Made by a program: the position numbers and the translations under genes
Notes under the pieces: model-generated
Told to the model about the DNA's origin: nothing
Database searches by the model: none
The model's input: only the letters and a program-made list of their open reading frames with translations
Part shown: positions 26,710 through 35,668 of the stretch, piece after piece
How the letters are laid out: every line of letters begins with the position of its first letter
How positions within the stretch are numbered: the stretch's first letter is position 1
NCBI RefSeq assembly: GCF_002210425.1
Contig: NZ_MWQK01000005.1
Coordinates: 124,001 to 188,000, forward strand
Length of the DNA stretch: 64,000 bases
Origin: Fibrobacter sp. UWB2
GTDB lineage: Bacteria > Fibrobacterota > Fibrobacteria > Fibrobacterales > Fibrobacteraceae
Reading direction: 5' to 3'

Positions 26710-28458
26710 TTAGTTTTTGACGCAGCGAACACTTATGCGTACATCCGGATCATCAGACACATTGTAATCAATCGGCTTCCAGTTATCCATTGTAAGTACC
26801 CATACCGACCACGCACCTTTGTATTCCTGATCTAAAAATGTCATATACTCCACCGTAATATCGCCAAATCCAATCTGGTGCAAATACTGTGAGGCGTACC
26901 ATCCAAAGCCCTCATAAACCTCAAATTGTTCCCTGCAATCCTGAGAATAACATTCACCACTTTCTTTTTCGGCAAAGTAAAATACTCGAGACCATTCCTT
27001 ACGAGTCGGGATATGCCACCCATCCGGGCAAATACCCTGGAAATGCCCATTATCCATTACAATCGAATCGCCACCAATGACGTCAGAAACAGCGTATCCC
27101 GCATAAGTTTCCCAATACGAGGAATCACGCGAATTGATGTATTCTTTAAATTCACCATCGCGGCCCTGATTTTTAACAAAGAAAGCCGAATCAATTCCCA
27201 AAACAGGCTGAACAAGCGAATCGCTATACCTCAGGTTTTCAGCAAGCCAGGTATAAGTTGAATCCTCGAAACTGTACGTCACCGTATTATAGACTTTTCC
27301 ATCGCGAGCATCCGTCATCGTCCCTTTCGTAACAGAGAAAGCCTCTTCAATTTCTTCCGGGGTATTCTTATCCAAAATAGTCCACGCGCCCGAAACACAC
27401 GTAATATCCTTAAACAGCTTTGACTCGCACGGAAGTTCTACAGTACGCCCTTCCGATTTCGCAGTACACGCCCCAAGTTCATAAAGGGTTGCCAAGAAAC
27501 CATCCAAGAATGCGGGATTTCCAGAGCCGGATTTCATACGGACTCGGAACGAATACGCTCTCGCTGCGAAAAAGTCCCTTATCGAATCTACAGACGTAAA
27601 CGTTCCCGACGCCCCAAACACATCAGCAAGTTCAACCGGTGAATTTGTCCGTCTCCAATAAGACGTAAACGCATTCATATAAAGCATCGCAGTTTCATAT
27701 TTAGAATATGCGGGATACCTTCCTTTATCGAAATAAAAACTACCATTAGGCAAGCCAAAAGCACTGAGAATTTCACGATCGGCCTGTTGTTTTGCAGCCG
27801 CGAAGTCCATTCCTTGACGGACAAGATAACGCAAGCGAGCGGCCTCCAAATAAGTCATGATGTTGATATCAACGCCACCAGAATCCCGCACATCAACGAT
27901 TATGCTATACGTTATCGGATACTCTCCCCAAATTTCATCATAGGCATCAAAAGACCATGTTCCGTCCCACGTCCAAGAACCATCTTCAACGTAAGGCGCG
28001 ATTTCAAGCATGACATACGGGCTGTTCAGCGAAACGCTGTCAAAACGGAATTCGCCGTCATAACCGTTGCACTTGGCAAAATAAAACACGCCTGTCGTAT
28101 CCAAAGTCACCGAATCCAATTCAGCCATTCTTATAATCGTACCTTCTTTCGCGGCTACACTCCACGTGTTCATGGCAGAACTATCAACGACTTCAGTACT
28201 TTCAACATTACGAGCTAGCATTTTTGCACCACCCGTCACGTTTATATTCGGAAGCAAAGCCTCAACAGCGGGTTCCTCGGAAGAGCCTCCTAAATAGCTC
28301 GTTTCTTCAGTGGAACCGCCCATAGAGCAGCCTACAACCATCACAGCGAAGAACGTAGCGATAGCAAAGTTCAAGATTATACTCAAGCCCGCAATCAGGA
28401 ACAATCGCAAGTTCGTCTTTTTACAGACAAGTTGTCCGCAATTTTTTGAGTAATTCAT
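26710..28458 (-). CDS. Module 1 FISUMP surface lipoprotein
   Basis: This 582-residue protein starts MNYSKNCGQLVCKK, like two other copies, then a long hydrophobic signal with lipobox VVGCS (cysteine 44). The N-terminal domain contains IRMAELDSVTLDTTGVFYF and LNSPYVMLEIAPYV, a beta-rich region shared by the four copies. The C-terminal third is a FISUMP domain: TMTDARDGKVYNTVTYSFE, YTWLAENLRYSD, GICPDGWHIPTRKEW, ending SVRCVKN. It is translationally coupled to its regulator: a TAG stop lies inside its TAGGAGG ribosome site, 9 bases upstream. It is the most diverged copy. Ligand unknown. Confidence 0.85.
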   Translation of the reverse strand: MNYSKNCGQLVCKKTNLRLFLIAGLSIILNFAIATFFAVMVVGCSMGGSTEETSYLGGSSEEPAVEALLPNINVTGGAKMLARNVESTEVVDSSAMNTWSVAAKEGTIIRMAELDSVTLDTTGVFYFAKCNGYDGEFRFDSVSLNSPYVMLEIAPYVEDGSWTWDGTWSFDAYDEIWGEYPITYSIIVDVRDSGGVDINIMTYLEAARLRYLVRQGMDFAAAKQQADREILSAFGLPNGSFYFDKGRYPAYSKYETAMLYMNAFTSYWRRTNSPVELADVFGASGTFTSVDSIRDFFAARAYSFRVRMKSGSGNPAFLDGFLATLYELGACTAKSEGRTVELPCESKLFKDITCVSGAWTILDKNTPEEIEEAFSVTKGTMTDARDGKVYNTVTYSFEDSTYTWLAENLRYSDSLVQPVLGIDSAFFVKNQGRDGEFKEYINSRDSSYWETYAGYAVSDVIGGDSIVMDNGHFQGICPDGWHIPTRKEWSRVFYFAEKESGECYSQDCREQFEVYEGFGWYASQYLHQIGFGDITVEYMTFLDQEYKGAWSVWVLTMDNWKPIDYNVSDDPDVRISVRCVKN

Positions 28459-28467
28459 GATATCCTC

Positions 28468-29298
28468 CTAACCCTTTTTAACACTCTTTTTTGTCAACGG
28501 GAAAAACTGAACGTTTAGTCGGTAGACCTCGTCCGTTTCGTCATCGCGCGTGGCAATCGCAATGATGCGCTTGCGGAATGCAGCGATTTCCTCAACAATT
28601 TCATCGTAAGCAGATTGCGTGATACCGAGCGTGAGGCCAGAAAAATGGCGTTGATCTTGCGGCACACCTTCAATAGTTTCAAGTGCGAACTCGCCCATCT
28701 GGCGATGCATCCCGCGGACAGCCACAGGAGTCACATCCATAGGTCCTGTCGTTACGGATTTTTCAGTTTGGACATAATTGCCGTTTTCGTCTTTTTGCAA
28801 CAAGTTCGCCTTGATCAAGAAACTCAGCGATTCAGAGACTTCGGCGGCAGTGATTTCCGGGCGGCAGGCTTTGGCAAGCGCAAGCGGTTTTGCGCCAGGC
28901 ATGGCAGGGGCTAGTTCACGGAGTACCGGATTTTTCCAGCTATCAAAATAACGGAAGGAATCTCCCTCAAGAACTCTTACTTTATGGATGTCAGCGATAG
29001 CGAGCATTTTGTTGAAAATGGACTTTTTCTCTTCGTCCGTTTTCGCATGGTCGAACCTGACCATTTCGCAAAAGTAATCCAGTTCGTAATTTGCAAGGCC
29101 CATCGCAGATGCCACTTGACCTGCAGTTTCTTCGCTCAAGTTAGAGCGGCCTTCACTCACGTATTTTAGGAACACCGGCGACGAAAACCCTGCCGCCCGC
29201 GTAAAAGTTTGCCAAGTAAACGCGGATTTTGCCTTTTTCTCGGCGTAATAATCCGCGATGTACTGGTGATAGTTCGTGTACTCTAGTACATCCTTCAT
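28468..29298 (-). CDS. Module 1 TIGR02147-family regulator
   Basis: The 276-residue protein belongs to the Fibrobacter paralogous family TIGR02147 (C-terminal DUF4423). Residues about 25-70 look like an HTH: FTWQTFTRAAGFSSPVFLKY, then VSEGRSNLSEETAG. The central WKNPVLRELAPAMPG and C-terminal GLTLGITQSAYDEIVEEIAAF are near identical in all four copies. Proteins of this type are probably transcription regulators; the signal is unknown. The start at 29298 is supported by GGGAGGATACG before the ATG. Confidence 0.85.
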   Translation of the reverse strand: MKDVLEYTNYHQYIADYYAEKKAKSAFTWQTFTRAAGFSSPVFLKYVSEGRSNLSEETAGQVASAMGLANYELDYFCEMVRFDHAKTDEEKKSIFNKMLAIADIHKVRVLEGDSFRYFDSWKNPVLRELAPAMPGAKPLALAKACRPEITAAEVSESLSFLIKANLLQKDENGNYVQTEKSVTTGPMDVTPVAVRGMHRQMGEFALETIEGVPQDQRHFSGLTLGITQSAYDEIVEEIAAFRKRIIAIATRDDETDEVYRLNVQFFPLTKKSVKKG

Positions 29299-29356
29299 CG
29301 TATCCTCCCAACAAAACAACCTCTTGATCCGAAGACCCGTGTCGTTTCTAATTTGA

Positions 29357-29385
29357 AATATAGCCTACAAAATCTAAAAAGTCAA
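29357..29385 (-). promoter_or_regulatory. Module 1 promoter
   Basis: TTGACT (29380-29385), a 17-base spacer and TATATT (29357-29362). The sequence AAAACTATTG overlapping the -35 is shared by all four modules and may be an operator. Confidence 0.75.
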
Positions 29386-29504
29386 TAGTTTTGTGATAAA
29401 TAATTCACGTTTTTAAAGAAATTTAAGCATTATTATCATTTTTTATAAAAATTAAGCAATTTTAAGGATATAAATAAAATAACTTAACATTCATAAAACA
29501 AGAA

Positions 29505-29534
29505 GGTGATCCCGGCACAAGGCCGGGATGACAG
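29505..29534. repeat. REP-like palindrome
   Basis: ATCCCGGCACAAGGCCGGGAT followed by GACAG, next to the module 2 terminator. The rest of the gap 29299-29610 holds the module 1 promoter and AT-rich DNA; no gene was seen. Confidence 0.65.
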
Positions 29535-29539
29535 AGCAC

Positions 29540-29568
29540 AAAAAGAAGGCGGGGCGAACCCCGTCTTC
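29540..29568 (-). terminator. Terminator of module 2
   Basis: On the minus strand GAAGACGGGG-TTCG-CCCCGCCTTC is followed by a short T run. TTAGGAGGAAAGG precedes it, as in module 3. Confidence 0.85.
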
Positions 29569-29610
29569 CCTTTCCTCCTAACAAATAATTTTTATGCAGT
29601 TTTAAATGGT

Positions 29611-31446
29611 TTAGTTTTTGATGCAGCGGACAGCGGCAGAAGTATTCGGTGCATAAGGGCTATAATTATACCCCTCACTTTCTATTCTTTTCACAAAGGC
29701 ATGCATATCCGCCAACCCTAAACTAAAACCATCAGGTTTCCAATTGAAAATTTCCAATTCATACAAAGGCACATCCGCTAAAACAAACTCGTTAGTGTAC
29801 CCAAAGGTTATGAAATACACAAGACGAAGTTCTTCCTCAATGCTAGCCTGAACCCAGCCTTTCAAATCAAATCCCGTCGCAACAGCATCATAAAGCGCCG
29901 GCAAAACGTCATTTTGATCAACACCATATCGTTCACCCATATTCCGCAACAACGTTTGCCAATCTTCAAATGTCGGGATTCTCCACCCATCCGGGCAAAC
30001 GCCCTGATACGCATTATGATTTGACGGCGTGATATAATCTGTATAATTCCAAGTCCAAGCATTTTGAGAATAATCTCCAAATGGATCTGACTCCGACTTC
30101 GCAAAATACGTTGTATCCCCAAGAGAATCAACAGAATATACCTTCACTTCATCGTCTCCAATATTCATTGCGGCTTTCCACTGATACGCATGTCCATACA
30201 CCCCGCAATCCGCCATTCTATAATCTTCCTGATGGTAGTAGCAGTCGATGCTCCCAGACAAATTCGCTCTTAACGAACTATCAACACTCAAAGATGTGGT
30301 ATCCACAAAATCAAGATTTTCCGCCATCCAAGTTTGCGAGACATCGCCCCAATTATACGTCACCGTCTTATAAGTTTTTCCATCTCGATTATCCGTCATA
30401 GAACCCATGGTATGTTCAATCGTTTTAAATCCCAAAGTCCACTTAGCGGAGCGGCAAACTACAGACACCTTACCTTCAAGGGCATTGATTTCAGCGGCTG
30501 CATTTTCGCGAGCATCCGTACACTGGCCAAGGTCATTCAATCGAGCCATATAGCCAACCTTATAGTCTATCATTTTTTTCGAATTCAAATAATATTGTTC
30601 TCGAATTTCGCCTCGCCCAACAAATAATTTCGGCGGCACCGCATAAACAAGCATAGGATCCATCCCACGAAGATCTTTAAGCATACTAGATTCGCTCATT
30701 CGAACCAGCTCATTCACAAAAGCCAACTCAGAATTTCCGTCGTTTAAATTTTCAAATCCGCCGAAATATTCATATATGCCAAGATTTTCAAGGATTTCAT
30801 GTTCAGCCATTTTACCCGCTTCTGCAAAGGATTTTCCTTCAGCGAAATACTTTTGCAACAACGGCATCTTGGAAGTAGTGAGAGAGCTTACACTTACTTT
30901 TTTCACATCTCTCAAATCCACAACAGCCTTCAACTCCTGCGAAAACATACGACGGTCACGCGAACTATCCACCATGCTTGCCGGCCTAGACGCATTACGC
31001 CCATAGAAAGCTCCACGTTCTCGACAATTTTCTACATAGCACGAATCCAAGGTTTCAATCAGCACATACGGGCTATTTAGAGCTAGCGACTCAAATGCAA
31101 AACGACCACTATCATTATCAACGGTATCCACAAAAGAACGGCCCGTTTTTTCAAGCGTCAACGAATCCAATTCATAAACAGAAACAACCGTTCCCTTAGC
31201 AGCAAACACAGAACCATCGTTCTTCAAAGAATCCTCCGATCCGTTCTCGTCCGCTGTCGACATCAGCAACGCAGGATACACATCGCCCACGCGACCCACC
31301 AAAGCATAGACACCTTGTTCTTCCGTGTAGCCGCCGTCTTGCGCAAGCGGAGAAACGCTAGGTTCATCTGAGCACGCCGCAAACATAAAGGCCAGCAGCA
31401 TAGCCATTTTGCAGGCAACCAGCCCGCTAAACTTAGAGTAATTCAT
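29611..31446 (-). CDS. Module 2 FISUMP surface lipoprotein
   Basis: The 611-residue protein starts MNYSKFSGLVACKMAMLLAF with lipobox FAAC (cysteine 25). Next come GVYALVGRVGDVYPALL, VVSVYELDSLTLEKTGRSF and LNSPYVLIETLDSC, a probable Ig-like or carboxypeptidase-regulatory-like beta domain. A helical segment with KYFAEGKSFAEAGKMAEHEI follows. The FISUMP domain shows TMTDNRDGKTYKTVTYNWGD, QTWMAENLDF, GVCPDGWRIPTFEDW and terminal AAVRCIKN. It follows its regulator by 8 bases with a TAG stop inside TAGGAGG. It is the closest relative of module 4. Confidence 0.87.
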   Translation of the reverse strand: MNYSKFSGLVACKMAMLLAFMFAACSDEPSVSPLAQDGGYTEEQGVYALVGRVGDVYPALLMSTADENGSEDSLKNDGSVFAAKGTVVSVYELDSLTLEKTGRSFVDTVDNDSGRFAFESLALNSPYVLIETLDSCYVENCRERGAFYGRNASRPASMVDSSRDRRMFSQELKAVVDLRDVKKVSVSSLTTSKMPLLQKYFAEGKSFAEAGKMAEHEILENLGIYEYFGGFENLNDGNSELAFVNELVRMSESSMLKDLRGMDPMLVYAVPPKLFVGRGEIREQYYLNSKKMIDYKVGYMARLNDLGQCTDARENAAAEINALEGKVSVVCRSAKWTLGFKTIEHTMGSMTDNRDGKTYKTVTYNWGDVSQTWMAENLDFVDTTSLSVDSSLRANLSGSIDCYYHQEDYRMADCGVYGHAYQWKAAMNIGDDEVKVYSVDSLGDTTYFAKSESDPFGDYSQNAWTWNYTDYITPSNHNAYQGVCPDGWRIPTFEDWQTLLRNMGERYGVDQNDVLPALYDAVATGFDLKGWVQASIEEELRLVYFITFGYTNEFVLADVPLYELEIFNWKPDGFSLGLADMHAFVKRIESEGYNYSPYAPNTSAAVRCIKN

Positions 31447-31454
31447 GTTTCCTC

Positions 31455-32288
31455 CTAACCTTTTTTATTAATACTTTTGTTTGTCATCGGAAAGAGCTGC
31501 ACATTTAAACGGTAGACATCGTCCATACCGTCATCTTGCGTCGCAATCGTAATAATCCTCTTGCGGAATTCAGCTATTTCCTGAACAATTTTTTCGTAGG
31601 CATCGCGCGTGATACCGAGCGTAAGGCCTGAGAAATGGCGTTCATCTTGAGCAACGCCTTCAATGGCTTCCAAAGCAAACTCACCCATCTGGCGATGCAT
31701 TTCGCGAACCGCAATCGGAGTCACCTCCATCGGCCCTGTCGTCACGCCTCTTTCGGTCTGCTTGTAATTTCCGTCTTTATCTTTTTGGAGCAAGCCCGCC
31801 TTGACGAGAAAATTCAACGTTTCCGTCACCTCGGCGGCTGTAATTTCTGGGCGGCAGGCACGGGCAAGCGCAAGCGGCCTTGCACCGGGCATCGCTGGGG
31901 CAAGTTCACGGAGTACCGGATTTTTCCAGCTTTCAAAATAGCGGAATGAATCGCCTTCGATGATTTTCGCCTTGACAGAATCTGCAATTGAAAGCATTTT
32001 GCCAAAAGCGGCCTTTTTCTCGGCATCCGTTTTTGCGTTGTCAAACTTGACCATTTCGCAAAAGTAATCTTGTTCGTAGCCAGCAAGATGCATGGCCTGC
32101 GCCACGCGCAGTGCAGCCGCATCGCTCAAGTTAAGCTTACCTTCGCTAGCATACTTCAGATGAACTGGCGAAGAGAATCCCGCCGCACGCGTGAACTCCT
32201 GCCAAGTGAATGCGGATTTGGCCTTTTTGTCGGCGTAGTAATCCGCAATATACTGACGATAACTAGTGTATTCTAGTATATCTTTCAT
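31455..32288 (-). CDS. Module 2 TIGR02147-family regulator
   Basis: This 277-residue copy starts MKDILEYTSYRQYIADYYAD with a strong ribosome site (TTAGGAGGAAACA). HTH-like region: FTWQEFTRAAGFSSPVHLKY, then ASEGKLNLSDAAAL. It shares WKNPVLRELAPAMPG, ALARACRPEITAAEV and MHRQMGEFALEAIEG with the other copies. Variation is strongest in the HTH region and around residues 85-110, as expected if each copy reads a different site or signal. Confidence 0.85.
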   Translation of the reverse strand: MKDILEYTSYRQYIADYYADKKAKSAFTWQEFTRAAGFSSPVHLKYASEGKLNLSDAAALRVAQAMHLAGYEQDYFCEMVKFDNAKTDAEKKAAFGKMLSIADSVKAKIIEGDSFRYFESWKNPVLRELAPAMPGARPLALARACRPEITAAEVTETLNFLVKAGLLQKDKDGNYKQTERGVTTGPMEVTPIAVREMHRQMGEFALEAIEGVAQDERHFSGLTLGITRDAYEKIVQEIAEFRKRIITIATQDDGMDDVYRLNVQLFPMTNKSINKKG

Positions 32289-32347
32289 TGTTTCCTCCTA
32301 ACGTAAACAGCATCTCGACTTACAGGTCCGTGCCGTTTACAGAATCA

Positions 32348-32376
32348 AATATAAATCACAAATTTTAAAAAGTCAA
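32348..32376 (-). promoter_or_regulatory. Module 2 promoter
   Basis: TTGACT (32371-32376), 17-base spacer, TATATT (32348-32353), preceded by the shared AAAACTATTG. Confidence 0.75.
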
Positions 32377-32493
32377 TAGTTTTATCATAAATTTTTAGCG
32401 TTTTTAGTAAAATTTAAGCAATTTTTATCATTCATTAAAAATTTTAGTCATTTTTCACAATATAAACAAAATAACCATCATTTCTACAAAACG

Positions 32494-32526
32494 AGATGCC
32501 GATCCCGGCACAAGGCCGGGATAACA
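32494..32526. repeat. REP-like palindrome
   Basis: ATCCCGGCACAAGGCCGGGAT followed by AACAA. The gap 32289-32663 also holds the module 2 promoter, the module 3 terminator and a mini-ORF. Confidence 0.65.
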
Positions 32527-32530
32527 ACGC

Positions 32531-32562
32531 AAAAAAAAGAAGGCGGGCCGAAGCCCGTCTTC
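32531..32562 (-). terminator. Terminator of module 3
   Basis: On the minus strand GAAGACGGGC-TTCG-GCCCGCCTTC is followed by eight T. TTAGGAGGAAAAGG precedes it. Confidence 0.88.
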
Positions 32563-32588
32563 CCTTTTCCTCCTAACATAAATAGTCT

Positions 32589-32630
32589 TTATGAGTTCAT
32601 TGCATTTTCTTCCGAAGTACTTCCCATCAT
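32589..32630 (-). CDS. Possible 13-residue mini-ORF after module 3
   Basis: The peptide MMGSTSEENAMNS starts 33 bases after the FISUMP gene, with ribosome site GAGGAGGAACAAA. As after module 1, it is followed by an orphan AGGAGGAAA and the terminator. The two peptides share a small, Ser/Thr- and acid-rich composition but do not align. Confidence 0.3.
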   Translation of the reverse strand: MMGSTSEENAMNS

Positions 32631-32663
32631 TTTGTTCCTCCTCACAATTATTTACAATTCGCT

Positions 32664-34625
32664 TTATTTCTTTATGCAACGAACAAAAGCCGAATAAAAG
32701 TTGTCAACAGGCGTAAAGAACGTCGTCTCTGGACCAACACCAACACCAAGCATGTTCAACGGCATGCCCGCATTTTTTCCATAGAAAGTAAGCGAATAAA
32801 TGGGCGCATCTGCCACAATAAACTGAATCCACCAAGAACTGCTTATAGACATCCATCCAGTCTCTTCCTCGACAAAGATTTCCTCAACGACTTTTTCCAT
32901 TCCAAAACCGGTCGCCTCATCATCGTAAAGGACGACGCCCGATTCAAGAGAATCAACACCATAGGCATCTCCCATAATTTGCAACAACTTTTTCCAATCG
33001 TCCGCCGTGGGAATTCGCCACCCATCAGGGCATACACCTTGATAGTCATCCTTATTTTTATCCGCCATGTATTCGACATAACCATACGACCAATCAGGAC
33101 CCGGCAGATATCTACCACCATACATAGATTGACAAGTTTCTTTCACACTTTTTAGACACTCATCATCATGGTCGTCGCACTTCAACATTTTTTCTTCAAC
33201 ACAGTCCATTACGGAGTCATAATCGCCTGGAATTTTGCGAGACCAGGTATACAAGGTATCACAATGCTGTTGAATCCGATATTGTTCATTCGCGCAAACC
33301 ATATCTTCAGATGGGCACTCTTTTATTTGAGCATCGTAGCATTGCTGTTCCAAGAACAACGTATCGCCATTCGGTTCAACGGCATATACCCTAAAGTCTT
33401 TTTCGCCGATACCCATTGCGCCAATCCACGAATAATAACGGCCATACAATTTACACCACGGATCATAAACCTTACACAACGAATGTCCTGGCAAATTTGC
33501 CTTCAACGCGCTGTCAGCAATCAACGACGTATCCGCGAAATTCAAATTCTCGGCCATCCATGTCTGCGAAACGCCATTCGCATCATACGTCACCGTTTTA
33601 TAAACTGTTCCATCGCGAGGGTCCGTCATTGTGCCTTTTGTATAATCCATCTTTTTAAAGCCCAACGTCCACTTTCCAGAGCGGCAGACAATTGTAATAG
33701 GCGCACCATAATAATCTTCTATAGATTGCATTTCACCTTCACGCGCTTCCGCGCATCGTCCAAATCCATGTTCTTTCGCATAATAACCCACTCGATAATT
33801 GTTCATTTTTTCCGCATTTCGATAAAGGCGTTCAACAGCGCCGCCTCTCTTAGCAATTAATTTGGGCGAAATAAACAACAAGGATTTATAAAATTCATGA
33901 AGATCCATGTGAACTTTAAACGCAGAATAAGGCTGCAAATCACCGACCATTTCTTGTAAAAAAGGCAAATCCGAATTTTCATCGCCACCTTCTTCAAAGG
34001 CACCCAGGCTCTCGTAAACGCCATAACTTTCAAGGATTTCGCTTTCGGCTTTATCGCTTGCAGTAGCCGCATCCATCCCCTCGGCAACATATTTCAACCA
34101 AAGCGGAACTTTCTTGTTCGTCAACGAATTCACGCTGATCTCTTTGATTTTTCGCAAATCAACAATGGCTCTTGCCACTTCCATATATATAACATTATTC
34201 TCTGTTGCATACACGGAATCCCAATCCGCGCGTTGGCGACATGTCGGGCAGCTCAAGGAATCAAACGATCTTTGATTTTCAATCAACACATAAGGGCTTT
34301 GCAAAGAAACATCTTCGAACGAGAAACGACCATCTTTGTTCTTCAACGAATCAGTAAAACTACGGCCAGTTTTAGCAAGCGTCACAGAATCCAATTCAAA
34401 AACAACAACAATCGAGCCTTCTAGTGCAATCAAAGCTTGGCCCGAGACCGCCCCCGATTCCTTTGCACGAAGCATCATTGGAATAACATCGCCAATTCGC
34501 CCATTCAAAACATATGCGGTTTCTTCTTCGGCGCCACCCATCGAGCCAAGTGATTTGTTTTCGTCTGAGCAAGCCGCCAAAAGGAGCGCCATCAGCGCAG
34601 CCAAAGTAATCTTGTTGAAATTCAT
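32664..34625 (-). CDS. Module 3 FISUMP surface lipoprotein
   Basis: This 653-residue copy has a short signal with lipobox LLAAC (cysteine 19). It shares AYVLNGRIGDVIPMML, VVVFELDSVTLAKTGRSF and LQSPYVLIENQRSFD with modules 2 and 4. Its FISUMP domain (TMTDPRDGTVYKTVTYDANG, QTWMAENLNFAD, GVCPDGWRIPTADDW, terminal FVRCIKK) contains an insertion rich in paired cysteines (EKMLKCDDHDDECLKSVKET), as module 4 has at the same place. This is a likely variable ligand-facing loop. It follows its regulator by 9 bases. Confidence 0.86.
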   Translation of the reverse strand: MNFNKITLAALMALLLAACSDENKSLGSMGGAEEETAYVLNGRIGDVIPMMLRAKESGAVSGQALIALEGSIVVVFELDSVTLAKTGRSFTDSLKNKDGRFSFEDVSLQSPYVLIENQRSFDSLSCPTCRQRADWDSVYATENNVIYMEVARAIVDLRKIKEISVNSLTNKKVPLWLKYVAEGMDAATASDKAESEILESYGVYESLGAFEEGGDENSDLPFLQEMVGDLQPYSAFKVHMDLHEFYKSLLFISPKLIAKRGGAVERLYRNAEKMNNYRVGYYAKEHGFGRCAEAREGEMQSIEDYYGAPITIVCRSGKWTLGFKKMDYTKGTMTDPRDGTVYKTVTYDANGVSQTWMAENLNFADTSLIADSALKANLPGHSLCKVYDPWCKLYGRYYSWIGAMGIGEKDFRVYAVEPNGDTLFLEQQCYDAQIKECPSEDMVCANEQYRIQQHCDTLYTWSRKIPGDYDSVMDCVEEKMLKCDDHDDECLKSVKETCQSMYGGRYLPGPDWSYGYVEYMADKNKDDYQGVCPDGWRIPTADDWKKLLQIMGDAYGVDSLESGVVLYDDEATGFGMEKVVEEIFVEEETGWMSISSSWWIQFIVADAPIYSLTFYGKNAGMPLNMLGVGVGPETTFFTPVDNFYSAFVRCIKK

Positions 34626-34634
34626 AGTTTCCTC

Positions 34635-35465
34635 CTAGTCTTTATTAGCACTCTTTTTGGTCATCGGGAAGAACTGCACATTCAGACGGTAGACCTCTTC
34701 CGTTGCAGTTTCACTTGTCGCAATCGCAATGATGTCCTTACGAAATTCGGCAATTCTCTGCACGATTTTTTCGTACGCTTCGCGAGTGATACCAAGCGTA
34801 AGGCCCGAGAAATGACGTTCGTCCTGAGGGACGTTTTCAATGGCGTCGAGTGCAAACTCGCCCATTTGACGATGCAACCCGCGAACGGCGAGCGGTGTAA
34901 ATTCCATCGGGCCAGTGGTCACGACTTTATCGGTTTGAGCGTAGTTCCCATCTTTATCTTTTTGGAGCAAATTCGCCTTGACCAAGAAACTCAGCGATTC
35001 AGAGACTTCGGCAGCGGAAACTTCGGGGCGGCAGGCACGCGCCATCGCCAAAGGCTTTGCGCCAGGCATGGCAGGAGCGAGTTCACGGAGCACCGGATTT
35101 TTCCAGTCTTCAAAAAAGCGGAAGGACTCGCCATCGACGATTTTCGCCTTATGGGACTCTGCAATCGAGACCATCTTGCTGAAAGCAGCGCGCTTATCGG
35201 CATCGTTCTTCGCATGGTCAAACTTGACCATTTCAACAAAGAATTCGCATTCGTAATCGGTGAGATTTATGGAGCGGGCCAAGCGATCGGCCGCAGATTC
35301 GCTCAAGTTGAAGCGACCCTCGCTCACGTATTTAAGGTAGACCGGCGAAGAGAAACCTGTTGTTTTGGCGAACTCCTGCCAAGAAAACGCAGTCTTCGCC
35401 TTTCGATCGGCGTAGTAATCCGCGATATACCGGCGGTAGTCCGTATATTCTAGTATATCTTTCAT
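34635..35465 (-). CDS. Module 3 TIGR02147-family regulator
   Basis: The 276-residue copy starts at 35465 (MKDILEYTDYRRYIADYYAD) after CTAGGAGGAAAA. HTH-like region: FSWQEFAKTTGFSSPVYLKY, then VSEGRFNLSESAADRLA. It retains WKNPVLRELAPAMPG and MGEFALDAIENVPQDERHF. Its promoter is divergent from the GSCFA gene. Confidence 0.85.
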   Translation of the reverse strand: MKDILEYTDYRRYIADYYADRKAKTAFSWQEFAKTTGFSSPVYLKYVSEGRFNLSESAADRLARSINLTDYECEFFVEMVKFDHAKNDADKRAAFSKMVSIAESHKAKIVDGESFRFFEDWKNPVLRELAPAMPGAKPLAMARACRPEVSAAEVSESLSFLVKANLLQKDKDGNYAQTDKVVTTGPMEFTPLAVRGLHRQMGEFALDAIENVPQDERHFSGLTLGITREAYEKIVQRIAEFRKDIIAIATSETATEEVYRLNVQFFPMTKKSANKD

Positions 35466-35517
35466 TTTTCCTCCTAGCAAACAACCTCTTTGTGCCGGTT
35501 CGTTTGTTGTTAATCTA

Positions 35518-35546
35518 AATATAACTCATAAATTTCCAAAAATCAA
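35518..35546 (-). promoter_or_regulatory. Module 3 promoter
   Basis: TTGATT (35541-35546), 17-base spacer, TATATT (35518-35523), preceded by the shared GTAAAACTATTG. Confidence 0.72.
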
Positions 35547-35656
35547 TAGTTTTACAATATGTTTTGCTTATTTTTACAAGAATTTAAAGGATTTTTGATA
35601 CATATACAAAAATTATATAAATCAACAATACGCCAAATATTATAGAAATAACCTAC

Positions 35657-35662
35657 TATATT
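35657..35662 (+). promoter_or_regulatory. Possible leaderless -10 box of the GSCFA gene
   Basis: TATATT ends 6 bases before the ATG at 35669 and no Shine-Dalgarno sequence lies between. No good -35 was seen. Confidence 0.4.
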
Positions 35663-35668
35663 TACTTC

